Notes: generated from the sequence alone by a model not told the origin. A DNA stretch of 15,239 bases from Bordetella parapertussis (GCA_943328885.2 CALQBT020000015.1:1-15239), one strand, 5' to 3'. Positions 7,342 to 14,551 are shown, numbered from the stretch's first letter. Made by a program: numbers and translations.

Positions 7342-8119
7342 GCAAGGCCCGGCGCACGGCGCCAAAGTAGAAGCGATCGGGCAGCGTGCGCAGCAGCTTG
7401 AGCGCCAGCGTGAACCGCTTCGGGAAGTGGATCTCGAAGTCACCCGCGGCCCAGCCGCGAACAATCGCCAGCGCAGCCTGCTGAGGGCTGATCAACGCAG
7501 GCATGTAAAAGTGGTTGTTTGCCGTCAGCGGCGTCTCGACAAAGCCCGGATTGATCAGCGAGATGCCCACCCCGTGGGGGGCCAGGTCGAGATACAGCAC
7601 CTCGGCCAGATTGATCAGCGCGGCCTTGGTCGGCCCATAGGCCAGCGCTTTGGGCAGGCCGCGGTAGCCGGCGACGCTGGCGACCAGGCTGAGGTGAGCC
7701 GGTTGACCCGCACTGCGCTGGCGCAGCAGCGCGGGCAGCAAGGCATCGAGCAGGTTGAGCGCGCCGACATAGTTGATCTGCTGGTGCCGCAGCGCCTCGG
7801 CCAGATCGAATTGGTTGGCCGACATCGCGCTGTAATGTCCCGCGCAATACATTGCCAGCGCGATCCGGCCGTGACGCTGCATCAGCGCCTGGGCAGTGGC
7901 CTGGACAGCGCCGGCATCGGTGGCGTCTAGCGGCATCGCCTGAGCGCCCGGATGATCGGCGACAAAAGCGGCGAGCGATTCGGCGCAGCGGGCCGACACC
8001 GTGACCTGTGCGCCCAGGCCGTGCAGCTCGCTGGCGGTGGCGCGGCCGATGCCGGTGGAGGCACCGAGCAGCCACACGGGCTCGCCACGCCAGTCCTTGA
8101 TGCGGGGGTTCAGTGCCAT
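7334..8119 (-). CDS. Short-chain dehydrogenase/reductase
   Basis: NAD(P)-dependent oxidoreductase of the classical SDR family, 261 aa. Visible motifs: cofactor loop GASTGIG (19-25), the NAG-like CAG (92-94), catalytic Ser148, and Tyr161-x3-Lys165 in YGPTK. PG (191-192) follows the catalytic strand. The tail KRFTLALKLLRTLPDRFYF is longer and more hydrophobic than in small soluble SDRs and may contact membrane or lipid. It begins 18 bases after the DUF3833 gene and overlaps the SnoaL-like gene by 8 bases. Substrate unknown; a hydroxy or oxo acyl group is plausible from context only. Confidence 0.93.
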   Translation of the reverse strand: MALNPRIKDWRGEPVWLLGASTGIGRATASELHGLGAQVTVSARCAESLAAFVADHPGAQAMPLDATDAGAVQATAQALMQRHGRIALAMYCAGHYSAMSANQFDLAEALRHQQINYVGALNLLDALLPALLRQRSAGQPAHLSLVASVAGYRGLPKALAYGPTKAALINLAEVLYLDLAPHGVGISLINPGFVETPLTANNHFYMPALISPQQAALAIVRGWAAGDFEIHFPKRFTLALKLLRTLPDRFYFGAVRRALHG

Positions 8120-8137
8120 CGCGGTCGGCCTGCGGGC

Positions 8138-8701
8138 TCAGCCGGGCAGGCGCCTGAACGACAACAGCACCTCGCCCAGGCGGATGCCGAACTTGCTCAT
8201 CACGGCGCGGTTGAGCATCACCTGGTCGTCGAGTTGGAACATCCAGTCGTCGAAATCGATTTCCCAGCTGCGGCCGTCGATCGGCAGCAGCAAGGTGTAG
8301 CGCCAGTTCAGCGCGTTGCCGCTGGCCTGGCCTTGGGCCTCGCCCAGCACATCGGCTGCGCGCCCGGTGTAACGGCCATCGGCGCCGCGGGTCAGCTTCC
8401 AGATGCGCTGCTCGCGGCGGCCGTCGGCATAGCTGAACTGCTCGTCGAGTGTGCCCTCGTCGCCTTGCCAGGTGCCGGTCAGCGCAACGCTGAAGCGCTG
8501 CGTCACCTTGCCGCTTCGGTCGGTGACGATGCCGTGCGCGAGCAGCTTGCCGTTGAAGTACTGTCGCAGGTCGAGCGAAGGCTTCTCGCCCGCGTAGTGG
8601 GCCGGCGTCGGCCCGGCGCAAGCGGCCAGCAGCGTGACGAGCGTCAGAGTGGCCGCGCCAGCAAGCCAGCGCAGGTATCGGGGGATGGTGGATCGGATCA
8701 T
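8138..8701 (-). CDS. DUF3833-family lipoprotein
   Basis: The 187-aa protein has a signal peptide ending in lipobox LLAAC, with Cys28 as the lipidated residue, so it should be anchored in the envelope. The mature part is a beta-rich domain with LDLRQYFNGKLLAHGIVTDR near the start, WKLTRGADGRYTGRA in the middle and MFQLDDQVMLNRAVMSKFG near the end, which is the pattern of DUF3833. No enzymatic function is known to me; the fold is reminiscent of lipocalin-like lipid carriers, which is inference. The ATG overlaps the MFS stop codon (ATGA), so the two are translationally coupled. Confidence 0.87.
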   Translation of the reverse strand: MIRSTIPRYLRWLAGAATLTLVTLLAACAGPTPAHYAGEKPSLDLRQYFNGKLLAHGIVTDRSGKVTQRFSVALTGTWQGDEGTLDEQFSYADGRREQRIWKLTRGADGRYTGRAADVLGEAQGQASGNALNWRYTLLLPIDGRSWEIDFDDWMFQLDDQVMLNRAVMSKFGIRLGEVLLSFRRLPG

Positions 8702-9996
8702 GTGCAGTCCAGTGGGTGTCGGTGATGCCAGAGCAGCGCCGCAGCCCCGGCTTTGAGCAGGCAAGGCAGCGCAGCGTAGATCAGCGCCAAGGCGGTCAGC
8801 GCGGGTTCGCTGGTCGAGCCAGGGACGTAGCCCAGCGCCTGCAGCGCCGGCAGCGCCAGGCCGGCGGCCAGCGCCAGGTTGAGTTTGTTGGCGCAGGTCC
8901 ACCAGCCAAAATAGCCGCCTTCGTGACGCAGCGCATGGCCGGCGCGGGCGATCAAGCCCGTCAGCATCGCCCCGGGAATCGCCAGGTCTGCACCTAGCGC
9001 GGCGCCGCTGAACAGGCAGATCGCGACGAAAGCTGCGCTGTCGCCGCCGCCCAGCCTGGCGGCCCAGACAAAAGCCGCTACCGCCAGGCCCATGCCCGCG
9101 ATCCAGCTTCGCACCAGGCCCCAGTGCGCCACGGCACGCACCCACAGCGGCATCGACAAGGCCGCGGCGGCGAAATAGCTGCCCAGGAACACGGGTTCCC
9201 AGGCCGCGCTGACCTGCAGCCGATCGCGAATGAAGAACAGCACCAGCGTGGCCGGGATCGCGCTGGCCACGCCGTTGAGCAAGAACACCGACATCAGCCG
9301 CCGGAAGTCTGGGCTGCGCCAGGGCAGCGCAGGGTCGGTCCTGTCCAAGGCCACCACCAAGCGAGGCGGCGCAACGCGCAAAGGTGCTGCGCTCAAGCCC
9401 CACAACGCCAGCGCCAGCAGCAGGCTGCAGCTGGCCAGCATCGCCGGGATTCCGATCAACGCGGGCAGCGTGCTGGCCAATAGCACACCGGCCAGCGCCA
9501 GACCTTCGCGCCACCCGACGATGCGCGCTTGCGCTGCCGCGCCGCCGCCCAGACGCGCGCCCCAGGCCTGGTGCAGCACCGTCAACCCGCTGTAACCCAG
9601 GCAGGTGACGAGCAACGCGGCGGCGCACCAAGCCAGCAGCGAGTTGGGGGATGCCACGGGCGGAAAGAACAGCCCGGCCAAGCCTAGCATCATCAGCAAG
9701 CCGGCCAGCGTGGCCCAAGCCAGCACCTGGCGCCGCGGTTGGGCCAGGAGGCGGTCAGCCCATCGACCCAGCCAGGGATCGACCAGTGCATCCAGAGCCC
9801 GCGTGCCCAGCAGCACGGCGCCCAAGCCGGCCAGCGGTACGCCGAGTCGGGCTGCGTAGTGGTTGGGCAGCATCACATAGAGGGGCAGCGCCGCAAAAGC
9901 CAAAGGGGCTCCCAGCCCACCGTAACGCAGTCCGGCCAACCAGACCCGCTGCGTGCTGCGTTGGTCTGGCGCCTCGCCGGGCATGCGATCACTCAT
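8698..9996 (-). CDS. MFS transporter, GPH/MelB-like (MFS_2)
   Basis: The 432-aa inner-membrane protein has about twelve hydrophobic segments across its length. The motif RALDALVDPWLGRWADR (66-82) corresponds to the conserved loop of glycoside-pentoside-hexuronide:cation symporters. The C-terminal half includes FFIRDRLQ and a Gly/Ala-rich helix pair. The ATG at 9996 overlaps the stop of the preceding gene (ATGA), and its own stop overlaps the DUF3833 ATG. Given its place among lipid-modifying genes I infer a lipid or lipid-precursor substrate rather than a sugar (MFS_2 relatives include lysolipid transporters), but the sequence alone does not show this. Confidence 0.88.
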   Translation of the reverse strand: MSDRMPGEAPDQRSTQRVWLAGLRYGGLGAPLAFAALPLYVMLPNHYAARLGVPLAGLGAVLLGTRALDALVDPWLGRWADRLLAQPRRQVLAWATLAGLLMMLGLAGLFFPPVASPNSLLAWCAAALLVTCLGYSGLTVLHQAWGARLGGGAAAQARIVGWREGLALAGVLLASTLPALIGIPAMLASCSLLLALALWGLSAAPLRVAPPRLVVALDRTDPALPWRSPDFRRLMSVFLLNGVASAIPATLVLFFIRDRLQVSAAWEPVFLGSYFAAAALSMPLWVRAVAHWGLVRSWIAGMGLAVAAFVWAARLGGGDSAAFVAICLFSGAALGADLAIPGAMLTGLIARAGHALRHEGGYFGWWTCANKLNLALAAGLALPALQALGYVPGSTSEPALTALALIYAALPCLLKAGAAALLWHHRHPLDCT

Positions 9997-10541
9997 GCCG
10001 CAGACCCCAGCAATCGGGCCCGCAATCCGGGTTCGGAGCTGCGTGGCGACAACCAGATGCCGAAGAACAGCCGGGTGAAATCGCCGTCTGCCAGCTCGCC
10101 GCGCAGCAGGCCATTGAAAAAGAAGCGCGTCGACTGGCCCGGTCGCTGCACGCCGGTCAGGCGGTCGCCGGCCTGCACATTGGGGAACAGCCGGCGCATC
10201 GCGGCCAGCCACGACAAGGCCTGTGCGTCGCTGAAAGGACCGATGCGGCGCATCTCTTCGAGCGAACGGCTGGCGATCAGCTCGCCCAGCAGTTCTCGGG
10301 CATAGACCAATTCCAGCGCCAGCGCTTGGTTGGCGCCGTCGCCGGCCAGTGCTGTCGGACTCCACAACCTGATGTCGTAGATCGTCAGGCCGAAAAATCG
10401 CATCACCGCAGCACCTCGACGGGTTGCGCCGGGCAGGTCAGTGACGAGCTCCGGCGGCGCCAGCTCGAGACTGGGCTGCGCGCCAGCCGTCGCCGCTGCG
10501 CCAGCGATCAAGCCCAGCATCAGCGATCGACGCGCGAGCAT
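9993..10541 (-). CDS. Chalcone-isomerase-like exported protein
   Basis: From the ATG at 10541 the protein is 182 aa. The N-terminus MLARRSLMLGL is a twin-arginine-like signal ending near AGAQP, so export is likely. The domain shows FFGLTIYDIRLW, LVYAREL, the FNG-turn near RFFFNGLL and GIWLSPRSSEPGLRARLLG, typical of the chalcone-isomerase-like family. Bacterial members do not make flavonoids; the eukaryotic relative FAP binds fatty acids, so acyl-chain binding is a reasonable inference. A TTG at 10556 overlapping the methyltransferase stop is an alternative start; neither has a good ribosome-binding site. The stop overlaps the MFS ATG by 4 bases. Confidence 0.85.
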   Translation of the reverse strand: MLARRSLMLGLIAGAAATAGAQPSLELAPPELVTDLPGATRRGAAVMRFFGLTIYDIRLWSPTALAGDGANQALALELVYARELLGELIASRSLEEMRRIGPFSDAQALSWLAAMRRLFPNVQAGDRLTGVQRPGQSTRFFFNGLLRGELADGDFTRLFFGIWLSPRSSEPGLRARLLGSAA

Positions 10542-10552
10542 GGGATCCAGGC

Positions 10553-11779
10553 TCAAAGCCGGCGCAGCGTGAACTGCATCACATCGGTGCTGCCGATGTC
10601 GAATGCCGCCTCGCAGTAAGCCAGGTAGAACTCCCAGGTGTGCATGAACCGGGTGTCGAAGCCCAGGCCGCGCACCTGCGTGTCCTGGTGCAGGAAGTCG
10701 CGCCGCCAGCGACGCAGCGTCTCCGCATAGTCTGCGCCGAAGGCCAGTTCGTTGACCACTTGCAGGCCGGCCTTGGTGGCTTCTTCGCGGAAAGCCCGCG
10801 GGCAGGGCAGCAGGCCCCCGGGGAAGATGTACTGCTGGATGAAGTCTGTGCCTGCGACATAGCGCTCGAAGAGCTCGTCGGCGATGGTGATCGTCTGTAC
10901 GCAGGCCAGGCCACCGGGTTTGAGCTGCTCGCGCAGGGTCAGAAAATAGTCTGCCCAGTATTCGCGGCCCACGGCTTCGAACATCTCGATCGAGACGACC
11001 GCGTCGAACGGTCCATCGGCGATGTCCCGGTAGTCCTGGAAACGCAGCGTCACTTGCTCGGCCAGACCGGCGTCGGTCAGGCGCTGCCGGGCGAACAGCA
11101 ACTGCTCGGCCGACAAGGTCACGCCGGTGACCCGGGCCTGGAAGTCACGCGCCGCACATTCGGCCAAGCCACCCCAACCGCAGCCGATCTCGAGCACCCT
11201 GTGGCCTGGATGCACCTGGCATTCGCTCAGCGCGCGCCGCATCTTGGCCTGCTGGGCGCTGGCGGTGGCCTGCTGCAAGTCGCCGTTGAACCAGGCGCTG
11301 CTGTAGGTCATCGACTCGTCGAGCCAGAGCCGGTAGAAGCTGTTGCCCAGGTCGTAATGGGCGTGGATGTTGCGCTTGCTGCCGCCGCGCGAGTTGCGGT
11401 TGAACAGGTGGCGGGCGCGGTTGAGCAGGTTGCCCCACCAAGTGCCGTAGACGGCAGATGCCAAGGCCTCGCGGTTGACGATGAACAGCGACAGCAGCGC
11501 GACCAAGTCATTCGCAGCCCAGTCTCCGGCAATGAAGGTCTCGGCAAAGCCGATGTCGCCCGAGCGCAGCACAGCGCTGCACATCTTCCAGTTGTGCAGA
11601 CGCACAGCGGCTTGGGGCTCGCCGGCCGCGCCGCTGCCGAAGCGGATTTGGCCGCCGTCTGGCAGTTGCACGTCGAGCGTGCCGACCTGCAGTCGGCGCA
11701 GCAAGGCAAACAGTGCACGGGCAGAGGCTGGGGCGGAGGTCGGCAGCGACAGCGTGGAGGCGGTGGTGACAGAGCGCAT
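10553..11779 (-). CDS. Cyclopropane-fatty-acid-synthase-like SAM methyltransferase
   Basis: Acts on double bonds of membrane-lipid acyl chains using S-adenosylmethionine. From the ATG at 11779 the protein is 408 aa. The N-terminal domain (about 1-130) is followed by KRNIHAHYDLGNSFY (135-149), MTYSSAWF (157-164), the SAM motif VLEIGCGWGGL (195-205), SIEMFEAVG (263-271), FIQQYIFPGG (313-322) and a C-terminal WEFYLAYCEAAF. Compared from memory with E. coli Cfa, the bicarbonate-site Cys139 is Ser161 here and His266 is Gln295, while Glu239 (Glu268), Ile268 (Ile297) and Tyr317 (Tyr351) are kept. The product could therefore be a cyclopropane, or a methylated/methylene acid made without ring closure. 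It starts 16 bases after DUF1365, in the order seen in fused plant enzymes. Confidence 0.92.
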   Translation of the reverse strand: MRSVTTASTLSLPTSAPASARALFALLRRLQVGTLDVQLPDGGQIRFGSGAAGEPQAAVRLHNWKMCSAVLRSGDIGFAETFIAGDWAANDLVALLSLFIVNREALASAVYGTWWGNLLNRARHLFNRNSRGGSKRNIHAHYDLGNSFYRLWLDESMTYSSAWFNGDLQQATASAQQAKMRRALSECQVHPGHRVLEIGCGWGGLAECAARDFQARVTGVTLSAEQLLFARQRLTDAGLAEQVTLRFQDYRDIADGPFDAVVSIEMFEAVGREYWADYFLTLREQLKPGGLACVQTITIADELFERYVAGTDFIQQYIFPGGLLPCPRAFREEATKAGLQVVNELAFGADYAETLRRWRRDFLHQDTQVRGLGFDTRFMHTWEFYLAYCEAAFDIGSTDVMQFTLRRL

Positions 11780-11795
11780 GAGGACTTTGGGCTGA

Positions 11796-12599
11796 TCAGC
11801 GGGAGTGCAGGGACGGCGCGGCGCCGACCTTGCCGAAAAAGGGTACACGCTTGGCCAGCAGGCGCAGCGCCTGCCAGTGGATTCTTGCGACCACGCCCAA
11901 GGTGAGCAGCGGCATGCGCCACAGCGCTTGACGCAAGCGGGCGGGCGTTAGCGGCGCGAGTTCGCCGCTGACGCTGGTCAGCAGCAGCAGGCCCTGGGCA
12001 TCGTCGTGCTCGATGCGCGCCACGGTGCGCCCGCGTCCGTCGGCACAGCCCAGCCCAGTGCGCATGAAGCGGAACCGGTAGGCGCCTTCGATCTGGCAGA
12101 AGGGCGAGACCTGGAAGACCTTGCGGGTGCTGATCTCGCGGCCGAAGCCAAGCGCCGGCCCCGACAGCAAGTAGCAGTGGCGGCCACCAAAGGTGTTGTT
12201 GACCTCGGCGACGATCGCCGCGAGCGAGCCGTCGCTTCGGTGGCAGTACCAGAAGCTCACCGGTTTGAAGGCAAATCCGAGCAGGCGCGGATAGGTGTGC
12301 AGCCAGATCTCGCCCTGGGCATCGGCCACACCTTCGGCTTGCAGCCACTCGTCGATCCAGGCCAGGCAGTCGGCACGGCCATCGCCGTGGTCCGCGTCGT
12401 GAAAACTGACCCAGGCCTTGCGGTTGCGCCTGAGCATCGCGCAGGGCTGCTGGCGCAGGCTGCGTAGCGGCAGCAGCAGAAACCAGGTCGGGTAGTCAAA
12501 GCCATGGACTGCCGGGCGCAGCCGCTGGTGGCGCACCCGGCCCAGGCCCAGCAGCGCGACAGCGGCCGGCAGCACCGAGACCATCGCCGCTGGCGCCAT
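11796..12599 (-). CDS. DUF1365 family protein
   Basis: The 267-aa protein shows the family's diagnostic segments: an N-terminal HQRLRPAVHGFDYP, FHDADHGDG (66-74), LHTYPRLLGFAFKPVSFWYC (100-119) and IVAEVNNTFGGRHCYLL (129-145). A hydrophobic stretch at about 6-20 may only help membrane contact. DUF1365 proteins are almost always found between an FAD oxidoreductase and a Cfa-like methyltransferase, as here, and are annotated as helping cyclopropane/cyclopropene fatty-acid synthesis; their chemistry is not known to me. The start ATG at 12599 shares one base with the preceding TGA (TGATG), a tight translational coupling. Confidence 0.92.
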   Translation of the reverse strand: MAPAAMVSVLPAAVALLGLGRVRHQRLRPAVHGFDYPTWFLLLPLRSLRQQPCAMLRRNRKAWVSFHDADHGDGRADCLAWIDEWLQAEGVADAQGEIWLHTYPRLLGFAFKPVSFWYCHRSDGSLAAIVAEVNNTFGGRHCYLLSGPALGFGREISTRKVFQVSPFCQIEGAYRFRFMRTGLGCADGRGRTVARIEHDDAQGLLLLTSVSGELAPLTPARLRQALWRMPLLTLGVVARIHWQALRLLAKRVPFFGKVGAAPSLHSR

Positions 12600-13927
12600 C
12601 AGGCGGCCCGGCGCATCGGCGCGCGCGCGTCCTCGGCGGCCCATCGCTCGCGCAGCGCCGCTGCGACTGCCAGGCCCGAACGCAGCCCGTCCTCGTGGAA
12701 GCCATAGCGCGTCCAGGCGCCTGCGAACCAGACCTGTTCGATGCCCTGGATCTCTGGCAAGCGGCGCTGTGCGGCCATCGCCGCGAGGTCGAACACCGGG
12801 TGGGCATAGTCGAATTCGCCCTGCACTGTGCCGGCCGCGGGTTCACGTGTGGGGTTGAGCGACACCAGCACCGGTTGCGCCCAGGGCAGCGCTTGCAGCC
12901 GGTTGATCAGGTAGTGCAGGCACACGCCCGACGGTTGCTGGGCGGCCTCGGGCGAACGCACATAGTTCCAGGCCGCCCAGGCCTTGGTGCGGCGTGGCAA
13001 CAAGCTGGCGTCGGTGTGCAGCACAGCACGGTTGCGCTGGTAGCGGATCGCGCCGAGCACGGCCCGCTCGGCGGCGCTGGCCTGTGAGCCCAGCAGCGCC
13101 AGGCTCTGGTCGCTGTGGCCGGCCAGCACGACCGCGTCAAAACGCTCGCTGCCTGTGGCGCTGTCGACCCAGACCCCGCTCGATACAGCGCTGCGTGGCA
13201 TGCGCCTGATCGATGTCACGGGCCGGTTGAGTCTGGCGTCGGGGATGTCGGCGAGCATGCGCCGCACATACTCTCGCGAGCCACCCTGCACGGAGTGCCA
13301 CTGCGGCCTGCCGGTGACGCGGACCAGGCCGTGGTTGTGGCAGAAACGAATCATCGTGGCCACCGGGAAGCGAAGCATCTGGTCGGTCGGACAACTCCAG
13401 ATGCAGCCCAGCATCGGCAGCAGATACCAGTCGCGGAAAGCGCTCGAGAAGCCTTGCTCGTCCAGGAATTCGCTGATCGGCTGCGCCATCGCGGCGTCCT
13501 GCCCGCGTTCGGCGATCGCGGTGGCGATGCGGTTAAAGCGCAGCAGGTCGCGCAGCATGCCGAGAAAGCGAGGCTTGAACAGGTTGCCGCGCTGAGTGAA
13601 GACGGTGTCGAGGCTGCAACCGCTCCACTCCAGTCCGATCTCGGGCACCTGGACCGAGAACGACATCTCGCTGGGCGCTGTGGCCACGCCCAGATCGTCG
13701 AACAGCCGCACCAGTTCAGGGTAGGTGGCGTGGTTGAACACCAGAAAGCCGGTGTCCACACCGTGGTTTACGCCGTCCAGGCGCAGGTCGACGGTGTGGG
13801 CATGGCCGCCGAAATGCGCGTCGGCCTCGAACAGCACGACATCTGCGGCGTCGGCCAAGGTCCGGGCAGCGGCCAAGCCAGAGATGCCCGAGCCGACGAC
13901 CGCCACCCGCCGCTTGGCGCGGGTCAT
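12599..13927 (-). CDS. FAD-dependent amine-oxidase-like oxidoreductase of the Cfa/DUF1365 operon
   Basis: First gene of the operon. From the ATG at 13927 the protein is 442 aa: dinucleotide-binding VAVVGSGISGLAAA (8-21), the acidic Glu34 ending strand 2, GGHAHTV (40-46), VDTGFLVFNHATYP (57-70), and the C-terminal FAD contact AGAWTRYGFHEDGLRSGLAVA. This is the subfamily labelled NAD/FAD-binding or amine oxidase that accompanies DUF1365 and Cfa-like genes; in Rhodobacter sphaeroides a member is, as I recall, the desaturase UfaD in furan fatty-acid synthesis. Oxidation of a methylated acyl chain is the likely role by analogy. A GTG at 13936 would add three residues. It ends in a TGATG overlap with DUF1365. 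Confidence 0.92.
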   Translation of the reverse strand: MTRAKRRVAVVGSGISGLAAARTLADAADVVLFEADAHFGGHAHTVDLRLDGVNHGVDTGFLVFNHATYPELVRLFDDLGVATAPSEMSFSVQVPEIGLEWSGCSLDTVFTQRGNLFKPRFLGMLRDLLRFNRIATAIAERGQDAAMAQPISEFLDEQGFSSAFRDWYLLPMLGCIWSCPTDQMLRFPVATMIRFCHNHGLVRVTGRPQWHSVQGGSREYVRRMLADIPDARLNRPVTSIRRMPRSAVSSGVWVDSATGSERFDAVVLAGHSDQSLALLGSQASAAERAVLGAIRYQRNRAVLHTDASLLPRRTKAWAAWNYVRSPEAAQQPSGVCLHYLINRLQALPWAQPVLVSLNPTREPAAGTVQGEFDYAHPVFDLAAMAAQRRLPEIQGIEQVWFAGAWTRYGFHEDGLRSGLAVAAALRERWAAEDARAPMRRAA

Positions 13928-14015
13928 GCTGCCCACCGGGTGAGCGAGCAGGAGAGTGAAAGAGCCGTGCAGCGCCCTGACGCCAAACAGGGAAGGAGAG
14001 AGGAGGATAGCGGCG

Positions 14016-14040
14016 TCAGGATTTCAGTCAGGAATCCTGA
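14016..14040. promoter_or_regulatory. Nested palindromes upstream of the lipid operon, possible operator
   Basis: TCAGGATT (14016-14023) and AATCCTGA (14033-14040) are perfect 8-base inverted arms with a 9-base spacer. The right part is itself a perfect palindrome, TCAGGA-A-TCCTGA (14028-14040), and GTCAGGA recurs at 14015 and 14027, 12 bases (about one helical turn) apart. This looks like a regulator-binding cluster about 90-110 bases upstream of the operon's first ATG. Confidence 0.45.
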
Positions 14041-14069
14041 AAGTCTGCAAGGCATGAAAAGAGTCCACA

Positions 14070-14100
14070 TTCCTGTCCGCTCGGGTGCAGCGGACAGGAA
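14070..14100. other. Strong 12-bp perfect hairpin in the operon leader
   Basis: TTCCTGTCCGCT (14070-14081) and AGCGGACAGGAA (14089-14100) are perfect complements around a 7-base loop. A T6 tract follows on the plus strand after six bases (14107-14112), resembling an intrinsic terminator, but no plus-strand gene lies upstream. On the minus strand only TTTT occurs, about nine bases beyond the stem. Confidence 0.6.
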
Positions 14101-14208
14101 AGCAGGTTTTTTCGGCGACTCAGCGCCAGACTTGAGCGCTGCCTGGCTGAATTTTTCGGGAAGCCGGGTCGAGGCTGGCGAGGCTGACATGGACGAAAGC
14201 ACTTAAAA

Positions 14209-14224
14209 TGAACTGATGAGTTCA
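14209..14224 (-). terminator. Weak hairpin after the glutathione peroxidase remnant
   Basis: Read on the minus strand, TGAACT-CATC-AGTTCA forms a perfect 6-bp, AT-rich hairpin followed by TTTTAA, 39 bases after the pseudogene stop. It could be the old terminator of that gene. Alternatively it is an operator beside a plus-strand TAAAAT (14204-14209). Confidence 0.4.
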
Positions 14225-14262
14225 AGTATGACTGTTGAGTATCAATTCGATCTAAGTAGTTT

Positions 14263-14463
14263 CTACAAATCCTTCAGCAACAAGGGGTCTTTGGGGTCGA
14301 CTGCTGAGCCGTGGCTGATCACCTGCTCGCCCGAGCGGCTGATCAGGGCTTGGTGGAAGTTCCACTTCGGTGCTTGGCCGCTGCGCAGCGAACAAGAGGT
14401 TGGCGCTTCGGCCTGCGCCGGGACGCAGGCCAGCCAGCAGGCGATCAGCGCCAGGATCTTATG
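14263..14463 (-). pseudogene. Decayed periplasmic glutathione peroxidase (internal deletion, damaged start)
   Basis: The frame encodes a signal-peptide-like KILALIACWLACVPAQA followed after only about a dozen residues by SGQAPKWNFHQALI and a C-terminus ending DPKDPLLLKDL. The segment GQxPKWNFHxxLI is the C-terminal hallmark of glutathione peroxidases, including the catalytic Trp-Asn. The middle of the protein, roughly 110 residues with the catalytic Cys and Gln, is missing. The start also looks broken: CCCATAAGATC sits where CCCATGAAGATC would give a perfect signal peptide, 7 bases after AAAGG, consistent with loss of one base. The frame remains open upstream to a GTG at 14508, which has no ribosome-binding site. 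No stop codon interrupts the remainder. An unusual small secreted protein is the alternative. Confidence 0.7.
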
Positions 14464-14551
14464 GGCTTGCCTTTCGGGGGCGGTGTTGAATTTTGGAGCA
14501 GCCTGCACGGTTCAGTCGTGGACTGTTGGTGCCATCTACCGGCCCGTGCGG

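Larger units (their letters stand above)
13928..14262. other. Regulatory intergenic region upstream of the lipid operon
   Basis: No credible gene lies in these 335 bases. On the minus strand they form the leader and promoter region of the eight-gene operon. They hold three inverted-repeat structures (14016-14040, 14070-14100, 14209-14224), a smaller one (CAGCGC at 14121-14126 with GCGCTG at 14136-14141), and two TTTTTCGG direct repeats (about 14108 and 14152). I see no convincing sigma-70 -35/-10 pair for the minus strand and no clear TGATCC-type -35 of the Rhodobacter sigma-E class, so the promoter remains unassigned. Confidence 0.6.

Noticed and set aside
13937..14205. Rhodobacter-type sigma-E promoter (TGATCC with a TAAGA-like -10) for the lipid operon
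   Set aside because: I read the minus strand for this pair and found no TGATCC at a suitable place, so singlet-oxygen control rests on gene content alone.
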